The notes: generated by a model not told the origin, from the letters alone. DNA of 64,000 nucleotides from Hypomesus transpacificus (GCF_021917145.1 NC_061078.1:5228576-5292575), one strand, 5' to 3'; shown: positions 30,197 through 43,062, counted from the first letter of the stretch. Made by a program: numbers and translations.

Positions 30197-30270
30197 GGCC
30201 CGTTAGTTCAGTTGGTCAGAGCGTGGTGCTAATAACGCCAAGGTTGTGGGTTCGATCCCCATACGGGCCA
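30197..30270 (+). tRNA. tRNA-Ile-AAT: tRNA-Ile(AAT), unit 4
   Basis: Two changes: gttc in the D stem (T at position 11) and aggtt in the variable loop. Confidence 0.9.
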
Positions 30271-30350
30271 ACCACCCCTTTTTGGGGATCTTTTCCATTG
30301 CTTTATTTCGTTTGTGGCAAGGCTTTGGAATGCTACTGACTGGGTTTGGA

Positions 30351-30425
30351 ACGCCTATAGCTCAGTTGGGAGAGAGAGTTAGGCCGAGGGTGTCAAGGTC
30401 TCTGGTTTGATCCTCGGTTTGGGTA
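30351..30425 (+). pseudogene. tRNA-Phe-derived pseudogene, unit 4
   Basis: Same as unit 1. Confidence 0.66.
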
Positions 30426-30610
30426 AACCCGTGGTGTTTGCAAAATACCGTCTACTCAAGGAAGTGGTCAACGCGTCATTTTCAAAAAGGTCACGCCATA
30501 ACACTGCAGACCACTGACTGGTCAGAGAGGATAGCGACACCGGATAAACCGGATAAACTTGTCTTATTGAACTAGCCGAGCCACTGAACAACAAACGAGC
30601 CGAAAAGCAT

Positions 30611-30683
30611 TGGAGAATGCGGGCATCGATCCCGCTACTTCTCGCATGCTAAGCGAGCCCTTTACCATTTGAGCTGATTCCCC
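30611..30683 (-). tRNA. tRNA-Ala-AGC: tRNA-Ala(AGC), unit 4, variant
   Basis: Changed at position 8 (C for the conserved T of the A box) and in the D-stem/anticodon-stem border (ccctttacc on the plus strand). Probably weakened or inactive. Confidence 0.75.
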
Positions 30684-30891
30684 CTTGCTCAGCAGTGGAT
30701 GTTGGAGTCTTGCAAGACTCGTAGCTCCCGTTTAATCGCTTTCTTGACATCCCCTTGAAATTAGAGTGAGGAAAAACGACTTACAGCGTGGGCCGAATAC
30801 GACCGGTCGTTTCACGCCGACACGAGGTGGCGCCTAGGACATTGCATTTCCGCGGCTGGAGACAGTGTCCGCGGCTGGCGAGTGTGTCTCT

Positions 30892-30965
30892 GGCCCGTTA
30901 GTTCAGTTGGTCAGAGCGTGGTGCTAATAACGCCAAGGTCGTGGGTTCGATCCCCATACGGGCCA
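30892..30965 (+). tRNA. tRNA-Ile-AAT: tRNA-Ile(AAT), unit 5
   Basis: T at position 11 (gttc) as the only change. Confidence 0.93.
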
Positions 30966-31045
30966 ACCACCCCTTTTTGGGGATCTTTTCCATTGCTTTA
31001 TTTCGTTTGTGGCAAGGCTTTGGAATGCTACTGACTGGGTTTGGA

Positions 31046-31120
31046 ACGCCTATAGCTCAGTTGGGAGAGAGAGTTAGGCCGAGGGTGTCAAGGTCTCTGG
31101 TTTGATCCTCGGTTTGGGTA
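31046..31120 (+). pseudogene. tRNA-Phe-derived pseudogene, unit 5
   Basis: Same as unit 1. Confidence 0.66.
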
Positions 31121-31296
31121 AACCCGTGGTGTTTGCAAAATACCGTCTACTCAAGGAAGTGGTCAACGCGTCATTTTCAAAAAGGTCACGCCATAACACT
31201 GCAGACCACTGACTGGTCAGAGAGGATTGCGACACCGGATAAACTTGTCTTATTGAACTAGCCGAGCCACTGAACAACAAACGAGCCGAAAAGCAT

Positions 31297-31369
31297 TGGA
31301 GAATGCGGGCATCGATCCCGCTACTTCTCGCATGCTAAGCGAGCGCTCTACCATTTGAGCTAATTCCCC
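31297..31369 (-). tRNA. tRNA-Ala-AGC: tRNA-Ala(AGC), unit 5
   Basis: Consensus. Confidence 0.96.
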
Positions 31370-31577
31370 CTTGCTCAGCAGTGGACGTTGGAGTCTTGCA
31401 AGACTCGTAGCTCCCGTTTAATCGCTTTCTTGACATCCCCTTGAAATTACAGTGAGGAAAAACGACTTACAGCGTGGGCCGAATACGACCGGTCTTTTCA
31501 CGCCGACACGAGGTGGCTTCTAGGCCATTACATATCCGCGGCTGGAGACAGTGTCCGCGGCTGGCGAGTGTGTCTCT

Positions 31578-31651
31578 GGCCTGTTAGCTCAGTTGGTCAG
31601 AGCGTGGTGCTAATAACGCCAAGGTCGTGGGTTCGATCCCCATACGGGCCA
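31578..31651 (+). tRNA. tRNA-Ile-AAT: tRNA-Ile(AAT), unit 6
   Basis: T at position 5 (ggcctgt), which still pairs as T-G in the acceptor stem. Confidence 0.93.
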
Positions 31652-31731
31652 ACCACCCCTTTTTGGGGATCTTTTCCATTGCTTTATTTCGTTTGTGGCA
31701 AGGCTTTGGAATGCTACTGACTGGGTTTGGA

Positions 31732-31806
31732 ACGCCTATAGCTCAGTTGGGAGAGAGAGTTAGGCCGAGGGTGTCAAGGTCTCTGGTTTGATCCTCGGTT
31801 TGGGTA
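31732..31806 (+). pseudogene. tRNA-Phe-derived pseudogene, unit 6
   Basis: Same as unit 1. Confidence 0.66.
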
Positions 31807-31982
31807 AACCCGTGGTGTTTGCAAAATACCGTCTACTCAAGGAAGTGGTCGACGCGTCATTTTCAAAAAGGTCACGCCATAACACTGCAGACCACTGACT
31901 GGTCAGAGAAGATTGCGACACCGGATAAACTTGTCTTATTGAACTAGCCGAGCCACTGAACAACAAACGAGCCGAAAAGCAT

Positions 31983-32055
31983 TGGAGAATGCGGGCATCG
32001 ATCCCGCTACTTCTCGCATGCTAAGCGAGCGCTCTACCATTTGAGCTAATTCCCC
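31983..32055 (-). tRNA. tRNA-Ala-AGC: tRNA-Ala(AGC), unit 6
   Basis: Consensus gene body. The flank has one changed base (cccccctg). Confidence 0.95.
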
Positions 32056-32263
32056 CCTGCTCAGCAGTGGACGTTGGAGTCTTGCAAGACTCGTAGCTCC
32101 CGTTTAATCGCTTTCTTGACATCCCCTTGAAATTACAGTGAGGAAAAACGACTTACAGCGTGGGCCGAATACGACCGGTCTTTTCACGCCGACACGAGGT
32201 GGCTTCTAGGCCATTACATATCCGCGGCTGGAGACAGTGTCTGCGGCTGGCGAGTGTGTCTCT

Positions 32264-32337
32264 GGCCTGTTAGCTCAGTTGGTCAGAGCGTGGTGCTAAT
32301 AACGCCAAGGTCGTGGGTTCGATCCCCATACGGGCCA
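32264..32337 (+). tRNA. tRNA-Ile-AAT: tRNA-Ile(AAT), unit 7
   Basis: T at position 5, as in unit 6. Confidence 0.93.
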
Positions 32338-32417
32338 ACCACCCCTTTTTGGGGATCTTTTCCATTGCTTTATTTCGTTTGTGGCAAGGCTTTGGAATGC
32401 TACTGACTGGGTTTGGA

Positions 32418-32492
32418 ACGCCTATAGCTCAGTTGGGAGAGAGAGTTAGGCCGAGGGTGTCAAGGTCTCTGGTTTGATCCTCGGTTTGGGTA
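32418..32492 (+). pseudogene. tRNA-Phe-derived pseudogene, unit 7
   Basis: Same as unit 1. Confidence 0.66.
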
Positions 32493-32677
32493 AACCCGTG
32501 GTGTTTGCAAAATACCGTCTACTCAAGGAAGTGGTCGACGCGTCATTTTCAAAAAGGTCACGCCATAACACTGCAGACCACCGACTGGTCAGAGAAGATT
32601 GCGACACCGGACAAACCGGATAAACTTGTCGTATTGAACTAGCCGAGCCACTGAACAACAAACGAGCCGAAAAGCAT

Positions 32678-32750
32678 TGGAGAATGCGGGCATCGATCCC
32701 GCTACTTCTCGCATGCTAAGCGAGCGCTCTACCATTTGAGCTAATACCCC
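32678..32750 (-). tRNA. tRNA-Ala-AGC: tRNA-Ala(AGC), unit 7
   Basis: One acceptor-stem change (ggggtat for ggggaat) that unpairs position 5 from position 68. Confidence 0.88.
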
Positions 32751-32958
32751 CTTGCTCAGCAGTGGACGTTGGAGTCTTCCAAGACTCGTAGCTCCCGTTT
32801 AATCGCTTTCTTGACATCCCCTTGAATTTCGAGTGAGGAAAAACGACTTACAGCGTGGGCCGAATACGACCGGTCGTTTCACGCCGACACGAGGTGGCGC
32901 CTAGGACATTGCATTTCCGCGGCTGGAGACAGTGTCCGCGGCTGGCGAGTGTGTCTCT

Positions 32959-33032
32959 GGCCCGTTAGTTCAGTTGGTCAGAGCGTGGTGCTAATAACGC
33001 CAAGGTCGTGGGTTCGATCCCCATACGGGCCA
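32959..33032 (+). tRNA. tRNA-Ile-AAT: tRNA-Ile(AAT), unit 8
   Basis: T at position 11 only. Confidence 0.93.
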
Positions 33033-33112
33033 ACCACCCCTTTTTGGGGATCTTTTCCATTGCTTTATTTCGTTTGTGGCAAGGCTTTGGAATGCTACTG
33101 ACTGGGTTTGGA

Positions 33113-33187
33113 ACGCCTATAGCTCAGTTGGGAGAGAGAGTTAGGCCGAGGGTGTCAAGGTCTCTGGTTTGATCCTCGGTTTGGGTA
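33113..33187 (+). pseudogene. tRNA-Phe-derived pseudogene, unit 8
   Basis: Same as unit 1. Confidence 0.66.
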
Positions 33188-33372
33188 AACCCGTGGTGTT
33201 TGCAAAATACCGTCTACTCAAGGAAGTGGTCAACGCGTCATTTTCAAAAAGGTCACGCCATAACACTGCAGACCACTGACTGGTCAGAGAGGATTGCGAC
33301 ACCGGACAAACCGGATAAACTTGTCTTATTGAACTAGCCGAGCCACTGAACAACAAACGAGCCGAAAAGCAT

Positions 33373-33445
33373 TGGAGAATGCGGGCATCGATCCCGCTAC
33401 TTCTCGCATGCTAAGCGAGCGCTCTACCATTTGAGCTAATTCCCC
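33373..33445 (-). tRNA. tRNA-Ala-AGC: tRNA-Ala(AGC), unit 8
   Basis: Consensus. Confidence 0.96.
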
Positions 33446-33653
33446 CTTGCTCAGCAGTGGACGTTGGAGTCTTGCAAGACTCGTAGCTCCCGTTTAATCG
33501 CTTTCTTGACATCCCCTTGAATTTAGAGTGAGGAAAAACGACTTACAGCGTGGGCCGAATACGACCGGTCGTTTCACGCCGACACGAGGTGGCGCCTAGG
33601 ACATTGCATTTCCGCGGCTGGAGACAGTGTCCGCGGCTGGCGAGTGTGTCTCT

Positions 33654-33727
33654 GGCCCGTTAGTTCAGTTGGTCAGAGCGTGGTGCTAATAACGCCAAGG
33701 TCGTGGGTTCGATCCCCATACGGGCCA
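33654..33727 (+). tRNA. tRNA-Ile-AAT: tRNA-Ile(AAT), unit 9
   Basis: T at position 11 only. Confidence 0.93.
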
Positions 33728-33807
33728 ACCACCCCTTTTTGGGGATCTTTTCCATTGCTTTATTTCGTTTGTGGCAAGGCTTTGGAATGCTACTGACTGG
33801 GTTTGGA

Positions 33808-33882
33808 ACGCCTATAGCTCAGTTGGGAGAGAGAGTTAGGCCGAGGGTGTCAAGGTCTCTGGTTTGATCCTCGGTTTGGGTA
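33808..33882 (+). pseudogene. tRNA-Phe-derived pseudogene, unit 9
   Basis: Same as unit 1. Confidence 0.66.
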
Positions 33883-34067
33883 AACCCGTGGTGTTTGCAA
33901 AATACCGTCTACTCAAGGAAGTGGTCAACGCGTCATTTTCAAAAAGGTCACGCCATAACACTGCAGACCACTGACTGGTCAGAGAGGATTGCGACACCGG
34001 ATAAACCGGATAAACTTGTCTTATTGAACTAGCCGAGCCACTGAACAACAAACGAGCCGAAAAGCAT

Positions 34068-34140
34068 TGGAGAATGCGGGCATCGATCCCGCTACTTCTC
34101 GCATGCTAAGCGAGCGCTCTACCATTTGAGCTAATTCCCC
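34068..34140 (-). tRNA. tRNA-Ala-AGC: tRNA-Ala(AGC), unit 9
   Basis: Consensus. Confidence 0.96.
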
Positions 34141-34348
34141 CTTGCTCAGCAGTGGACGTTGGAGTCTTGCAAGACTCGTAGCTCCCGTTTAATCGCTTTC
34201 TTGACATCCCCTTGAATTTAGAGTGAGGAAAAACGACTTACAGCGTGGGCCGAATACGACCGGTCGTTTCACGCCGACACGAGGTGGCGCCTAGGACATT
34301 GCATTTCCGCGGCTGGAGACAGTGTCCGCGGCTGGCGAGTGTGTCTCT

Positions 34349-34422
34349 GGCCCGTTAGCTCAGTTGGTCAGAGCGTGGTGCTAATAACGCCAAGGTCGTG
34401 GGTTCGATCCCCATACGGGCCA
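34349..34422 (+). tRNA. tRNA-Ile-AAT: tRNA-Ile(AAT), unit 10
   Basis: Consensus. Confidence 0.97.
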
Positions 34423-34502
34423 ACCACCCCTTTTTGGGGATCTTTTCCATTGCTTTATTTCGTTTGTGGCAAGGCTTTGGAATGCTACTGACTGGGTTTG
34501 GA

Positions 34503-34577
34503 ACGCCTATAGCTCAGTTGGGAGAGAGAGTTAGGCCGAGGGTGTCAAGGTCTCTGGTTTGATCCTCGGTTTGGGTA
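34503..34577 (+). pseudogene. tRNA-Phe-derived pseudogene, unit 10
   Basis: Same as unit 1. Confidence 0.66.
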
Positions 34578-34753
34578 AACCCGTGGTGTTTGCAAAATAC
34601 CGTCTACTCAAGGAAGTGGTCAACGCGTCATTTTCAAAAAGGTCACGCCATAACACTGCAGACCACTGACTGGTCAGAGAGGATTGCGACACCGGATAAA
34701 CTTGTCTTATTGAACTAGCCGAGCCACTGAACAACAAACGAGCCGAAAAGCAT

Positions 34754-34826
34754 TGGAGAATGCGGGCATCGATCCCGCTACTTCTCGCATGCTAAGCGAG
34801 CGCTCTACCATTTGAGCTAATTCCCC
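34754..34826 (-). tRNA. tRNA-Ala-AGC: tRNA-Ala(AGC), unit 10
   Basis: Consensus. Confidence 0.96.
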
Positions 34827-35034
34827 CTTGCTCAGCAGTGGACGTTGGAGTCTTGCAAGACTCGTAGCTCCCGTTTAATCGCTTTCTTGACATCCCCTTG
34901 AATTTAGAGTGAGGAAAAACGACTTACAGCGTGGGCCGAATACGACCGGTCGTTTCACGCCGACACGAGGTGGCGCCTAGGACATTGCATTTCCGCGGCT
35001 GGAGACAGTGTCCGCGGCTGGCGAGTGTGTCTCT

Positions 35035-35108
35035 GGCCCGTTAGCTCAGTTGGTCAGAGCGTGGTGCTAATAACGCCAAGGTCGTGGGTTCGATCCCCAT
35101 ACGGGCCA
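35035..35108 (+). tRNA. tRNA-Ile-AAT: tRNA-Ile(AAT), unit 11
   Basis: Consensus. Confidence 0.97.
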
Positions 35109-35188
35109 ACCACCCCTTTTTGGGGATCTTTTCCATTGCTTTATTTCGTTTGTGGCAAGGCTTTGGAATGCTACTGACTGGGTTTGGA

Positions 35189-35263
35189 ACGCCTATAGCT
35201 CAGTTGGGAGAGAGAGTTAGGCCGAGGGTGTCAAGGTCTCTGGTTTGATCCTCGGTTTGGGTA
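35189..35263 (+). pseudogene. tRNA-Phe-derived pseudogene, unit 11
   Basis: Same as unit 1. Confidence 0.66.
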
Positions 35264-35439
35264 AACCCGTGGTGTTTGCAAAATACCGTCTACTCAAGGA
35301 AGTGGTCAACGCGTCATTTTCAAAAAGGTCACGCCATAACACTGCAGACCACTGACTGGTCAGAGAGGATTGCGACACCGGATAAACTTGTCTTATTGAA
35401 CTAGCCGAGCCACTGAACAACAAACGAGCCGAAAAGCAT

Positions 35440-35506
35440 TGGAGAATGCGGGCATCGATCCCGCTACTTCTCGCATGCTAAGCGAGCGCTCTACCATTTC
35501 CGCTAA
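35440..35506 (-). pseudogene. tRNA-Ala(AGC), unit 11, interrupted by transposon copy 4
   Basis: The 3' 60 nt match consensus. ccgctaa at 35500-35506 precedes the element, and the 5' stub is at 43201-43213. Confidence 0.93.
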
Positions 35507-36533
35507 AGCTGGGGAACAATCGCCTGTTTGAGGGGGGAAGAAGGGGGAGAAGGGAGGGGGAAGAAAAAAGGAGGAAAAAGGGAGAAAAAAGGAGGAAAAA
35601 GGGAGAAGAAGAGGAAAAAGAGAGAAAAGGGGAAAGTTGAAAGTCCCCATTCATAGTTTAAACATGTTTAACCCGTTACGTTTTAAGACAATTCGAAAAA
35701 ACACCCGAAATTACGAATTTTACAGTGTTTGGGGAAGACGTAGAATGGAACCGAAGGTCCGCGGTTCGCGTCCCACCTACGGCACCTTTGACTATTTCTA
35801 ATAAACACACACACTTGAGTCTCCAAGTGTGTATGTTATCAAAATGTAACAATATAAGATAGATGGAGATACGTTGCTAATTTAGTGTAATTTGAAAACC
35901 ATTTGTATCCACTAGTGCATTATTTATATTTTACAGGGTTATCTATTGTACACTATTTGCCTTTATTTGTATTCACTCCACACAGGAGTACTGTTTTTAG
36001 TTAGTTTTAATTAGATCTATCTCTCTATCCATCCATCTATCTATCTCTCAAACTGTGTGGCTTCTGAGCTTTGTGTGCTCTTATCTGAAGCTCTGTCTTT
36101 TTGGTTTCTGCACTTACCATATCAACACTTGCATGATCCATATATTAAATATTTTAAAACAATGTGCGCAAGCAAGCGTAAAGTTAGTCACTTTTTGCTG
36201 CTCTTACTTCTTGCAGACTTGCCGTATTTGGTTAGAAAGAGTAGTGATTGGGAAATAACGACGGACTGACCAACAAATAGTTGATAAATAGAAACATTTA
36301 TCCACAATTGTAAAAATAGAAATATGAACAACAACAACTAATTTAAACTATATATATATATATATATACAGGCAAATGATCTGCTAAATTACAATATTTA
36401 CACAATGAAAACTATATACACAATGGAAATCTAAGCATAAACTATATCTAAACAATGAAAACGATATACACACGGGAAATCTAAGCATTAACTATATCTA
36501 AACAATGAAAACTATATACAAAGGCCCAAAGAA

Positions 36534-39500
36534 TTATTTCTTTTTTTGCTCCTCCAGCCACTGCTCTCTGGACAGAGTCTCTGCAGAGGGGCAGTAAACA
36601 GTCCCCTTATACTGGCTGTGGCCAGTCTCTGCCGTTCTGTTCTGGCCACACCTCCAGCATTTGTTGGCCTCCACTCTCCTCTGGTGGGCACGGGGAGCTG
36701 GACCAGGAGCAGGACGAAGCTGGGGAAGGTGGGTGGTGCAGGAAGAGGGTGGGACAAAACGCAGGGCTTGGGGGACCATCAATGGAGAGGGGGCAGAGGG
36801 TGCCCTCATACCAGGGGCTCGGGAGACAAACACCACAGTGGGGACGGCAGCAGGGCGAGGGGCAATGGTGGTAGGGCGGGGCATGATAGGGATGGGAGTG
36901 GGGGCTCCAAGGGCGGCTGAAGGGCCAGGGAAGAGCTGCCTCTGGGCTGCCAGCCTGGGTCGGACCGCTGGAGGTGGTGCTGTGGCTGCATATGTTGCCC
37001 GCCTCTTGGTCTTTGCCTGCCCTGCTGTGCTCTGCGGCAGGTGGTAGGTGTGGGCTGCTCCCTGGGGTTGAGGTGGAGCAACAGCAGGGCGGACGTTGGC
37101 AGGCGGGAGAGGCTCGGTAGCCACAGACAGAGGACCTGGCAAGTTTATGCCCTGCTGCAGCACAGCCAGATCCTGCCTCTTCACCCTCCGGTTGTACCAC
37201 TGGGAGAGGGTCGACTGGTTCACCTCCACCAGCTGCAGGGTGGTGCCCTGCATGATGGCCCCATTGCCCAGGATGAGCTGCCGGACCTTGCGGTAGTCCT
37301 GCAGGATCAGAGTCCACCTGGACATGCTGCTCTTCCCCTGCTTCCTGGGACTCTTGTGGATGTCCGAGAGCCGGACGAAGATGGCCTCCACAAGGCGGCA
37401 GCAGTCTGGCCACTGAGCAGGCGAACCAGTGGACCCCAGGACACACCTCTCCACACTCTCCACACCTGGCGTGAACTCCACCTTTTTTTTGTGGCGGAAC
37501 CTTCCCTTTATCAGCCTGTCCAGGTGCCGCGCAGCAAACACGACCCTCTGCTTGTCGTAATCCAGCAGGTCTTGCCACAGCCCCACAATGTTGCTGACCT
37601 AAGAAGGAAAGAAAACATATATTTTATATGTTTATATATTATAAATATATAAACAAATATCTGTTGTACAATGAATGTCTTGCTGACCTGCTGGTTATCG
37701 AGGGTCATGTTGGTCTGATGCCTCAGCTCCACTAAGCACTCTGCCAGTCTATCCACCCGATCCATGCCTGGCATGCCATGCTCGTCCACAGCCTGAAACA
37801 TTGAACAATTTCACATTAGCGCTGAACACCTCATGGCAAAGGTATGTTATATTGACTGCTGCTGCTGTGTGTTTTATTTGTTTGCTGTCAATTACTGTGT
37901 GTTGTTCCTAATAATGAATTGCGCTTGTATTCAGACACTTTCCTAACTACTGAACTTGTTAGTTTCTATGAATGACAGTTAATTACTAGTAGAAAGTTAA
38001 CATACCAGCTGTTCTTCAGGCACCTGTGAGGAGGCACCTGGGACACAAGGCTGGGTTATGGGGGGAGGCAGGGTGGTAGCTACAGGCATGGGGGTGACAG
38101 GCAGAGTGGTGGTGGTGACAGGTAGGATGGAGGTGGTTAGAGACAAGGTGGTGGAAGGCAGGGTGGAGGAGGTGAGTGGCAGGGTGTTAGAAGGCAGGGT
38201 GGAGGAGGTGAGGGGCACGGTGGGGACCACAGGCAGGGTGGTGGAAGGCAGGGTGGAGGAGGTGAGGGGCAGGGTGGGGACCACAGGCAGGGTGGTGGAA
38301 GGCAGGGCGGAAGACGGGAGGTCTTCCGAAACACTACCAATAGTGAGGTCCTGTTCGTCATCCTCAAACCCTTCATCCGCCTGTTCCTCCTCTGTGGCGT
38401 GGTCCTCCAGCAGTTGGTCTGTCTCCTCAGAGTCGGGGTCCATGTCCTGCAAGGGCTGCCCTGTCTGCCTAAGCAGGTAGTTCACCCCAAGCAACTCTCC
38501 TGAACATGAACAACAATGCAATGCTAATGAGTATTAAAAAACAGATATGGAACTTACCATGATGCATAAATACTGAGCTCTCAACAACATCATTATTTGT
38601 ATTCATATTTGCCCTGAGACTTACCGGTGTACTTTCTCGGCGGGATGAAGGAGGGGACATACTTCCTTCCAAACACCTTCAGGCTGTTGCTGTTGACGGA
38701 CTCCAGCACGTCCCCCGCGTACGTCAACAGCGCCATGCGCTTGGTGGTGATGGAGGCCGCTGCCCGGTTCTGGTTCCACCTGTTCAGGCCTTCCAGGAGG
38801 TACAGCTGGAAGTTGAGCAGGTTTGCACTCGTTCCTAAAAAAAAAAGAGAACGTGAACAATGATTAACAAGGCTATTTGAATATAATTTCATTATTAAGA
38901 ATAATGTTTAGATGAAGATCTACACCAACCTGGAATAAACCTGTTCAGGTGGCAGTGGAAGGACTCCAAGGAGGTGGAGCCTCTTGCACACCTGTATGTG
39001 GTCAGCTGGATCCCCTCCCTGGTGGAACTGCCTGTCTCAGTGTACAGGAGTACACCTGGCACATCCTGGATGCACTTCACGTGCCTCTTCTGGGTGCGCC
39101 AGATGTGCTCCATCTTAGGCTGGTCCAGCAGCGGAACCCCGAGCAGGTCTCTCCCCTTCTCCCCCATCAGCTCCTGCAGCAGCTGCTCAATGCGGAGGAC
39201 CGTGGCGTCCACTCCACGTGTCCTCCGCCTGCAGAACTGGGACAGCTCAGCCTTGGTGATGGCCTTGTCCACCATGTCACTGGTGATGAGGGGCACACCC
39301 TCCCTTTTGAGCTGCTCCCTCTTCACCCTGCGCAGTAGGGCTACGTCTGCTGCGTCCCACTCGAACAGGCACACAGACAGGCGGCTCATGAAGAGGGGGT
39401 ACAGGGCATGGGCATCGGTGGTGCATCCCACGGCCAGCCGTCGCATAAAATGCCAGATGTCCAGCCTTATTTTCAGGTCAGGCCACCCACCAAACCTGGC

Positions 39501-42452
39501 CTGAAGCTTGGTCTCCCCCTCCTCTGAGCAGCAGCCACAGTCCACATAGAGCAGGACCGGGGGAGCTGCACCTGCCTGGGTGTACCTCTCAATGAGGCCA
39601 GAGACCATCGGGTCCAGCCCCGGTCCCTCCTGGGCAGTCAGGACACTGATGAGGACCTGGCCGATCTCATTCCCCACCGAGGTCACCCAGAATGCAGTCC
39701 CCTTTGCTGCACCAGCCAGCTTCTTTGTCATCTGAAATGACAAAATTCACACAGAAAACTTCATGAGAGGTTTCAAAAGAAAGTCTGTTAAATAAACACA
39801 GAAGTGTATTTATTTATTTATGTATTACTGCAGTCTAATCAAAGGCATGGATGTGTGTGTGTATGTGTGCTTGTAAGAATACAAATCATTGAGGTTTCAT
39901 GTTTTCATTGTGTTGTACATAATTTACACTATGGATTTTCTTCATCCTATTACCTTTTTGGTGGAGTCCATCTTCAAAATGTTACCAAAGGTTGACGTGA
40001 TGGACGCCTTTATATGGTCCATCCGGCTGATGATGTCCCTGCCGTACACCGACAGCACCCACCGGCTGGTTGGGACATCGAGGGGCTGTGGAGGTTCCTG
40101 GCAGGTCACTGGGAAGAGGCTGGGCTGGTCAACGAAGGCCGCACACTCCCCCAAGTAGTCGGCCAGGCGGTCCAACCACTCCTCCCCATGGTTCTCCCGC
40201 AGCTGCTTCACCAGGCACGCCGGGCTATTGCCGAGGGTCCGTTCCCGCAACATGCGGATGACCCGTATGTCACAAGCATACCTTGAAGAAAAGACAGATA
40301 AGTTTCAAGAACTTGTTCAATTATGTAAGGACCTGCAGCAGGCATTATCAGAAAATGATTGTAGATTTTTAACTCACAAGCGTGTCAGGATCATCCTGAA
40401 CTTCCTCCTGTGAGGCAGGTCCAGCTGGTCCAGGACAGCCTGACTGGTTGCCAGATGGGTCAGGCGACACACAGTGCACCTGAGTGTCTCCGTCACCATC
40501 AGGTAGTAGCGGTCCACGTCCAGGACCTTACGCACCCTCTTGTGCACACCATACCCCGTCAGCTGCTTCCCACAGGTTTGGCAGACTACCCTCACTTTCC
40601 ACAAGTGATAGGGCATCCATACCAAGAGCCTGTGGGCAAAAAAGCGGTCCGGTGTTGGAGCCTGGTGGTATATCAGGGCAGAGGCTGGTGGCTCATACCA
40701 GAGCTTCAAGTTCAAACGCAGCTTGCCAGACTGAAAAAGGGTGGACGCAATCCACCGTTGGTCCTGAACTGGGATCGTCTCCTTCATTCTGACAGGAAGC
40801 CAGAAGTCAGGAGTTGGACCAGGAGCAGGGCCAGGAGCAGGGCCAGGAGCAGCAAGCTCATCCTCATCATGCACATCCTGTTACAAAACAAGAGAAATAA
40901 ATATATTTATAAAAACAGAATAGCCCAATCATATGAGAACAACCTCATCTTATAAAACTAAAACAGTTCCAAGAACACAACACTTACAGCAGCCATTGCA
41001 GGGCTGGTGCTGGTCTCTGAGACAACAGTGCTGAGGCTGGAAGCTGTGCTGGGCCTCACAGAGGTCATCGCAGGGCTGGAGCGAGAAGTTGTCCTCATGG
41101 AGGCTTTGTAGGGGGTGGATGGGGGCTTTGAGAGCGGTGATTCCGTCCTCACAAAAGCCACGGCAGGGCTTGATGGTGTTCTGGGCCTCACAGAGGCCAT
41201 AGGGGAACCGAAGCCAGGTGGGGGGGTCCTCACAGAGGCCATAGGGGAACCGAAGCCAGGTGGGGGGGTCCTCACAGAGGCTGTAGGGGAACCAAAGCCA
41301 GGTGGGGTGGTCCTCACAGAGGCCATGGGTGAGCTGGCAGTGGCCTGGGTGTCTCCTGTCATGGTGGGTGGACTGGACAGAGGCTGGGAGAAGGATGGGG
41401 GGAAGCATTTGTAAAAAGTAGAAATCAATGGACTCAAATCAAGCTCTTAAGATTTAGGTTTGCTCATATTAACCTATAAATATGTATTATATTATATTTA
41501 CATATAATCATATTTACCTTTGCTTTCCTAACCACATTCACATTTGGCTTTGCAGCAGCGCCATGTGAGCCTCCAAATCGTGGTTTAGAAAACTGTGGTG
41601 ACAATTAGAGCATTTATCAAAGGAATACATTGTAAACCTGAAATGCTCTTCCATTTTGCCATCATCATATGTAATCAGTGGTTGTCCATATTTGAAAGCT
41701 TGTATGACAATAATATTGAAATACTCACCATGGACAAATTCAGTGTGGGCCGTGCTGGGACATGGGCTGAGGCAGAGGCTGAGGCCATTCCCAGTGGAGG
41801 AGGGGCAGAGGCAGAGGCTGAGGTAGAGGCTGTTCCCAGTGGGGGAGGGGCAGCACAGGTAGAGGTCTCTGCCACAGTTTGCCCAGTGGTTGGCTGTATT
41901 AAGGACAGAGAGATCCATGTCAGACATCACATTACTGAGCACATCACATAGTGATTCTTTTAGTGTTTTGGTGTCAAGAAGTCTCATTCACATTACCTTT
42001 GGGTTGTGAAAGCCACAAGCACACTGCTGTGTCCCACCAAACAGCATTCTTTGACCCCCTGACTGTAACGGGCACTTCTCAATCTGTTCCAAATAAAACA
42101 AACACTTTTTTAAAGAAAACAACCCAATAGAAATGGAGCGTTTTGACATATCTTCTATTGGTGACTAAACATGACATTGACACTGAAGTTGCTGTTCATT
42201 ATGTTTATCAAGGTCCCATACTGTGACTGGTATTTCTGGCAATTCAGTAATCTTTTATAGGCCATCAGAATTTTTTTTCTGTGATCTTTTGCTCATTTTA
42301 TATACCTTTTGAAAGAGGTCATACCACCTCTTCTGTCTTGGGGCTGGCCTGTTGCCTGCATCAGCAGGCCAAACCCCAGAGCTGGCAAACCTCCTCAAAC
42401 GGGACATCCATTCCCCATCCCCCATTCCTTTGTGGCTCTTTGAACTCGACAT
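36534..42452 (-). CDS. Dada-like DDE transposase, copy 4, 12 exons, about 1,457 aa
   Basis: Exons: 42306-42452, 41997-42083, 41729-41893, 41518-41592, 40988-41383, 40378-40877, 39954-40281, 38930-39731, 38625-38834, 38006-38499, 37688-37792, 36534-37598. The frame is open in every exon and the splice sites match copy 2. The translated catalytic, DUF6729 and zinc-knuckle exons are the same as in copy 2 as far as I can read. Together with copy 2 this is the best candidate for a working gene. Confidence 0.82.
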
Positions 42453-43062
42453 CTAATAGGTAAAAGGAGCGATTTTTACACTAGTACAATAACATGTATT
42501 TATTGTTATAATTAGCTTTTTAACATTTCAAATATTTAGCTGGCTACTATTTCCAGAAGAATATTTTTGTACTTGTTCTGGGTCACTTTATTACCACAAG
42601 TGAAAAAGTTATATTTATTTCGTTTTGTCCCCAGTGACATATATTATATATAACAGGTTAAATATTGCTTTTGCTAGTCGGAATAACATCTGTCGCTACA
42701 GTAACCTATTAGTAATCCCTTATAAAAGTAGCTAGCTAAATGACAGCAATACTACCTGAGGAAATCTACTAACTAGCCTACATGACAAACTCTGAAATGA
42801 CAAACTCTAATATTCGTGATATTACTTGTCATTGACCCGATGAATGCTAACATGTATTGAAATGTCAAACGGATAATTATTTTGATTAGCTATGTATGTA
42901 TTTACCTTTGCGGTGCGCGGTACTACAGACAACTTGAAACAGCGTATCCTTCAATGAATGAACTGACGCGACTACTGTCACTCATCTCACAACTTCGGCG
43001 GGGGTCAACCTCGGCGGGGGTCTCTGGGGTCGTGGACGCCGTTGCTACGGCTCAGCTCGGCG

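Larger units (their letters stand above)
29983..35499. repeat. tRNA tandem array, block 3 (units 4-11)
   Basis: Eight units between copies 3 and 4, spaced 686 or 695 bp. The difference is a 9-bp duplication (accggacaa or accggataa repeated) between the Phe-like and Ala segments. Units 6 and 7 form a divergent pair (gaccggtctttt, ggcttctaggccattacat). Confidence 0.95.

Noticed and set aside
29983-35499. Regularly spaced repeats as a possible CRISPR array
   Set aside because: The 690-bp period, the tRNA genes within each unit and the eukaryotic context exclude it.
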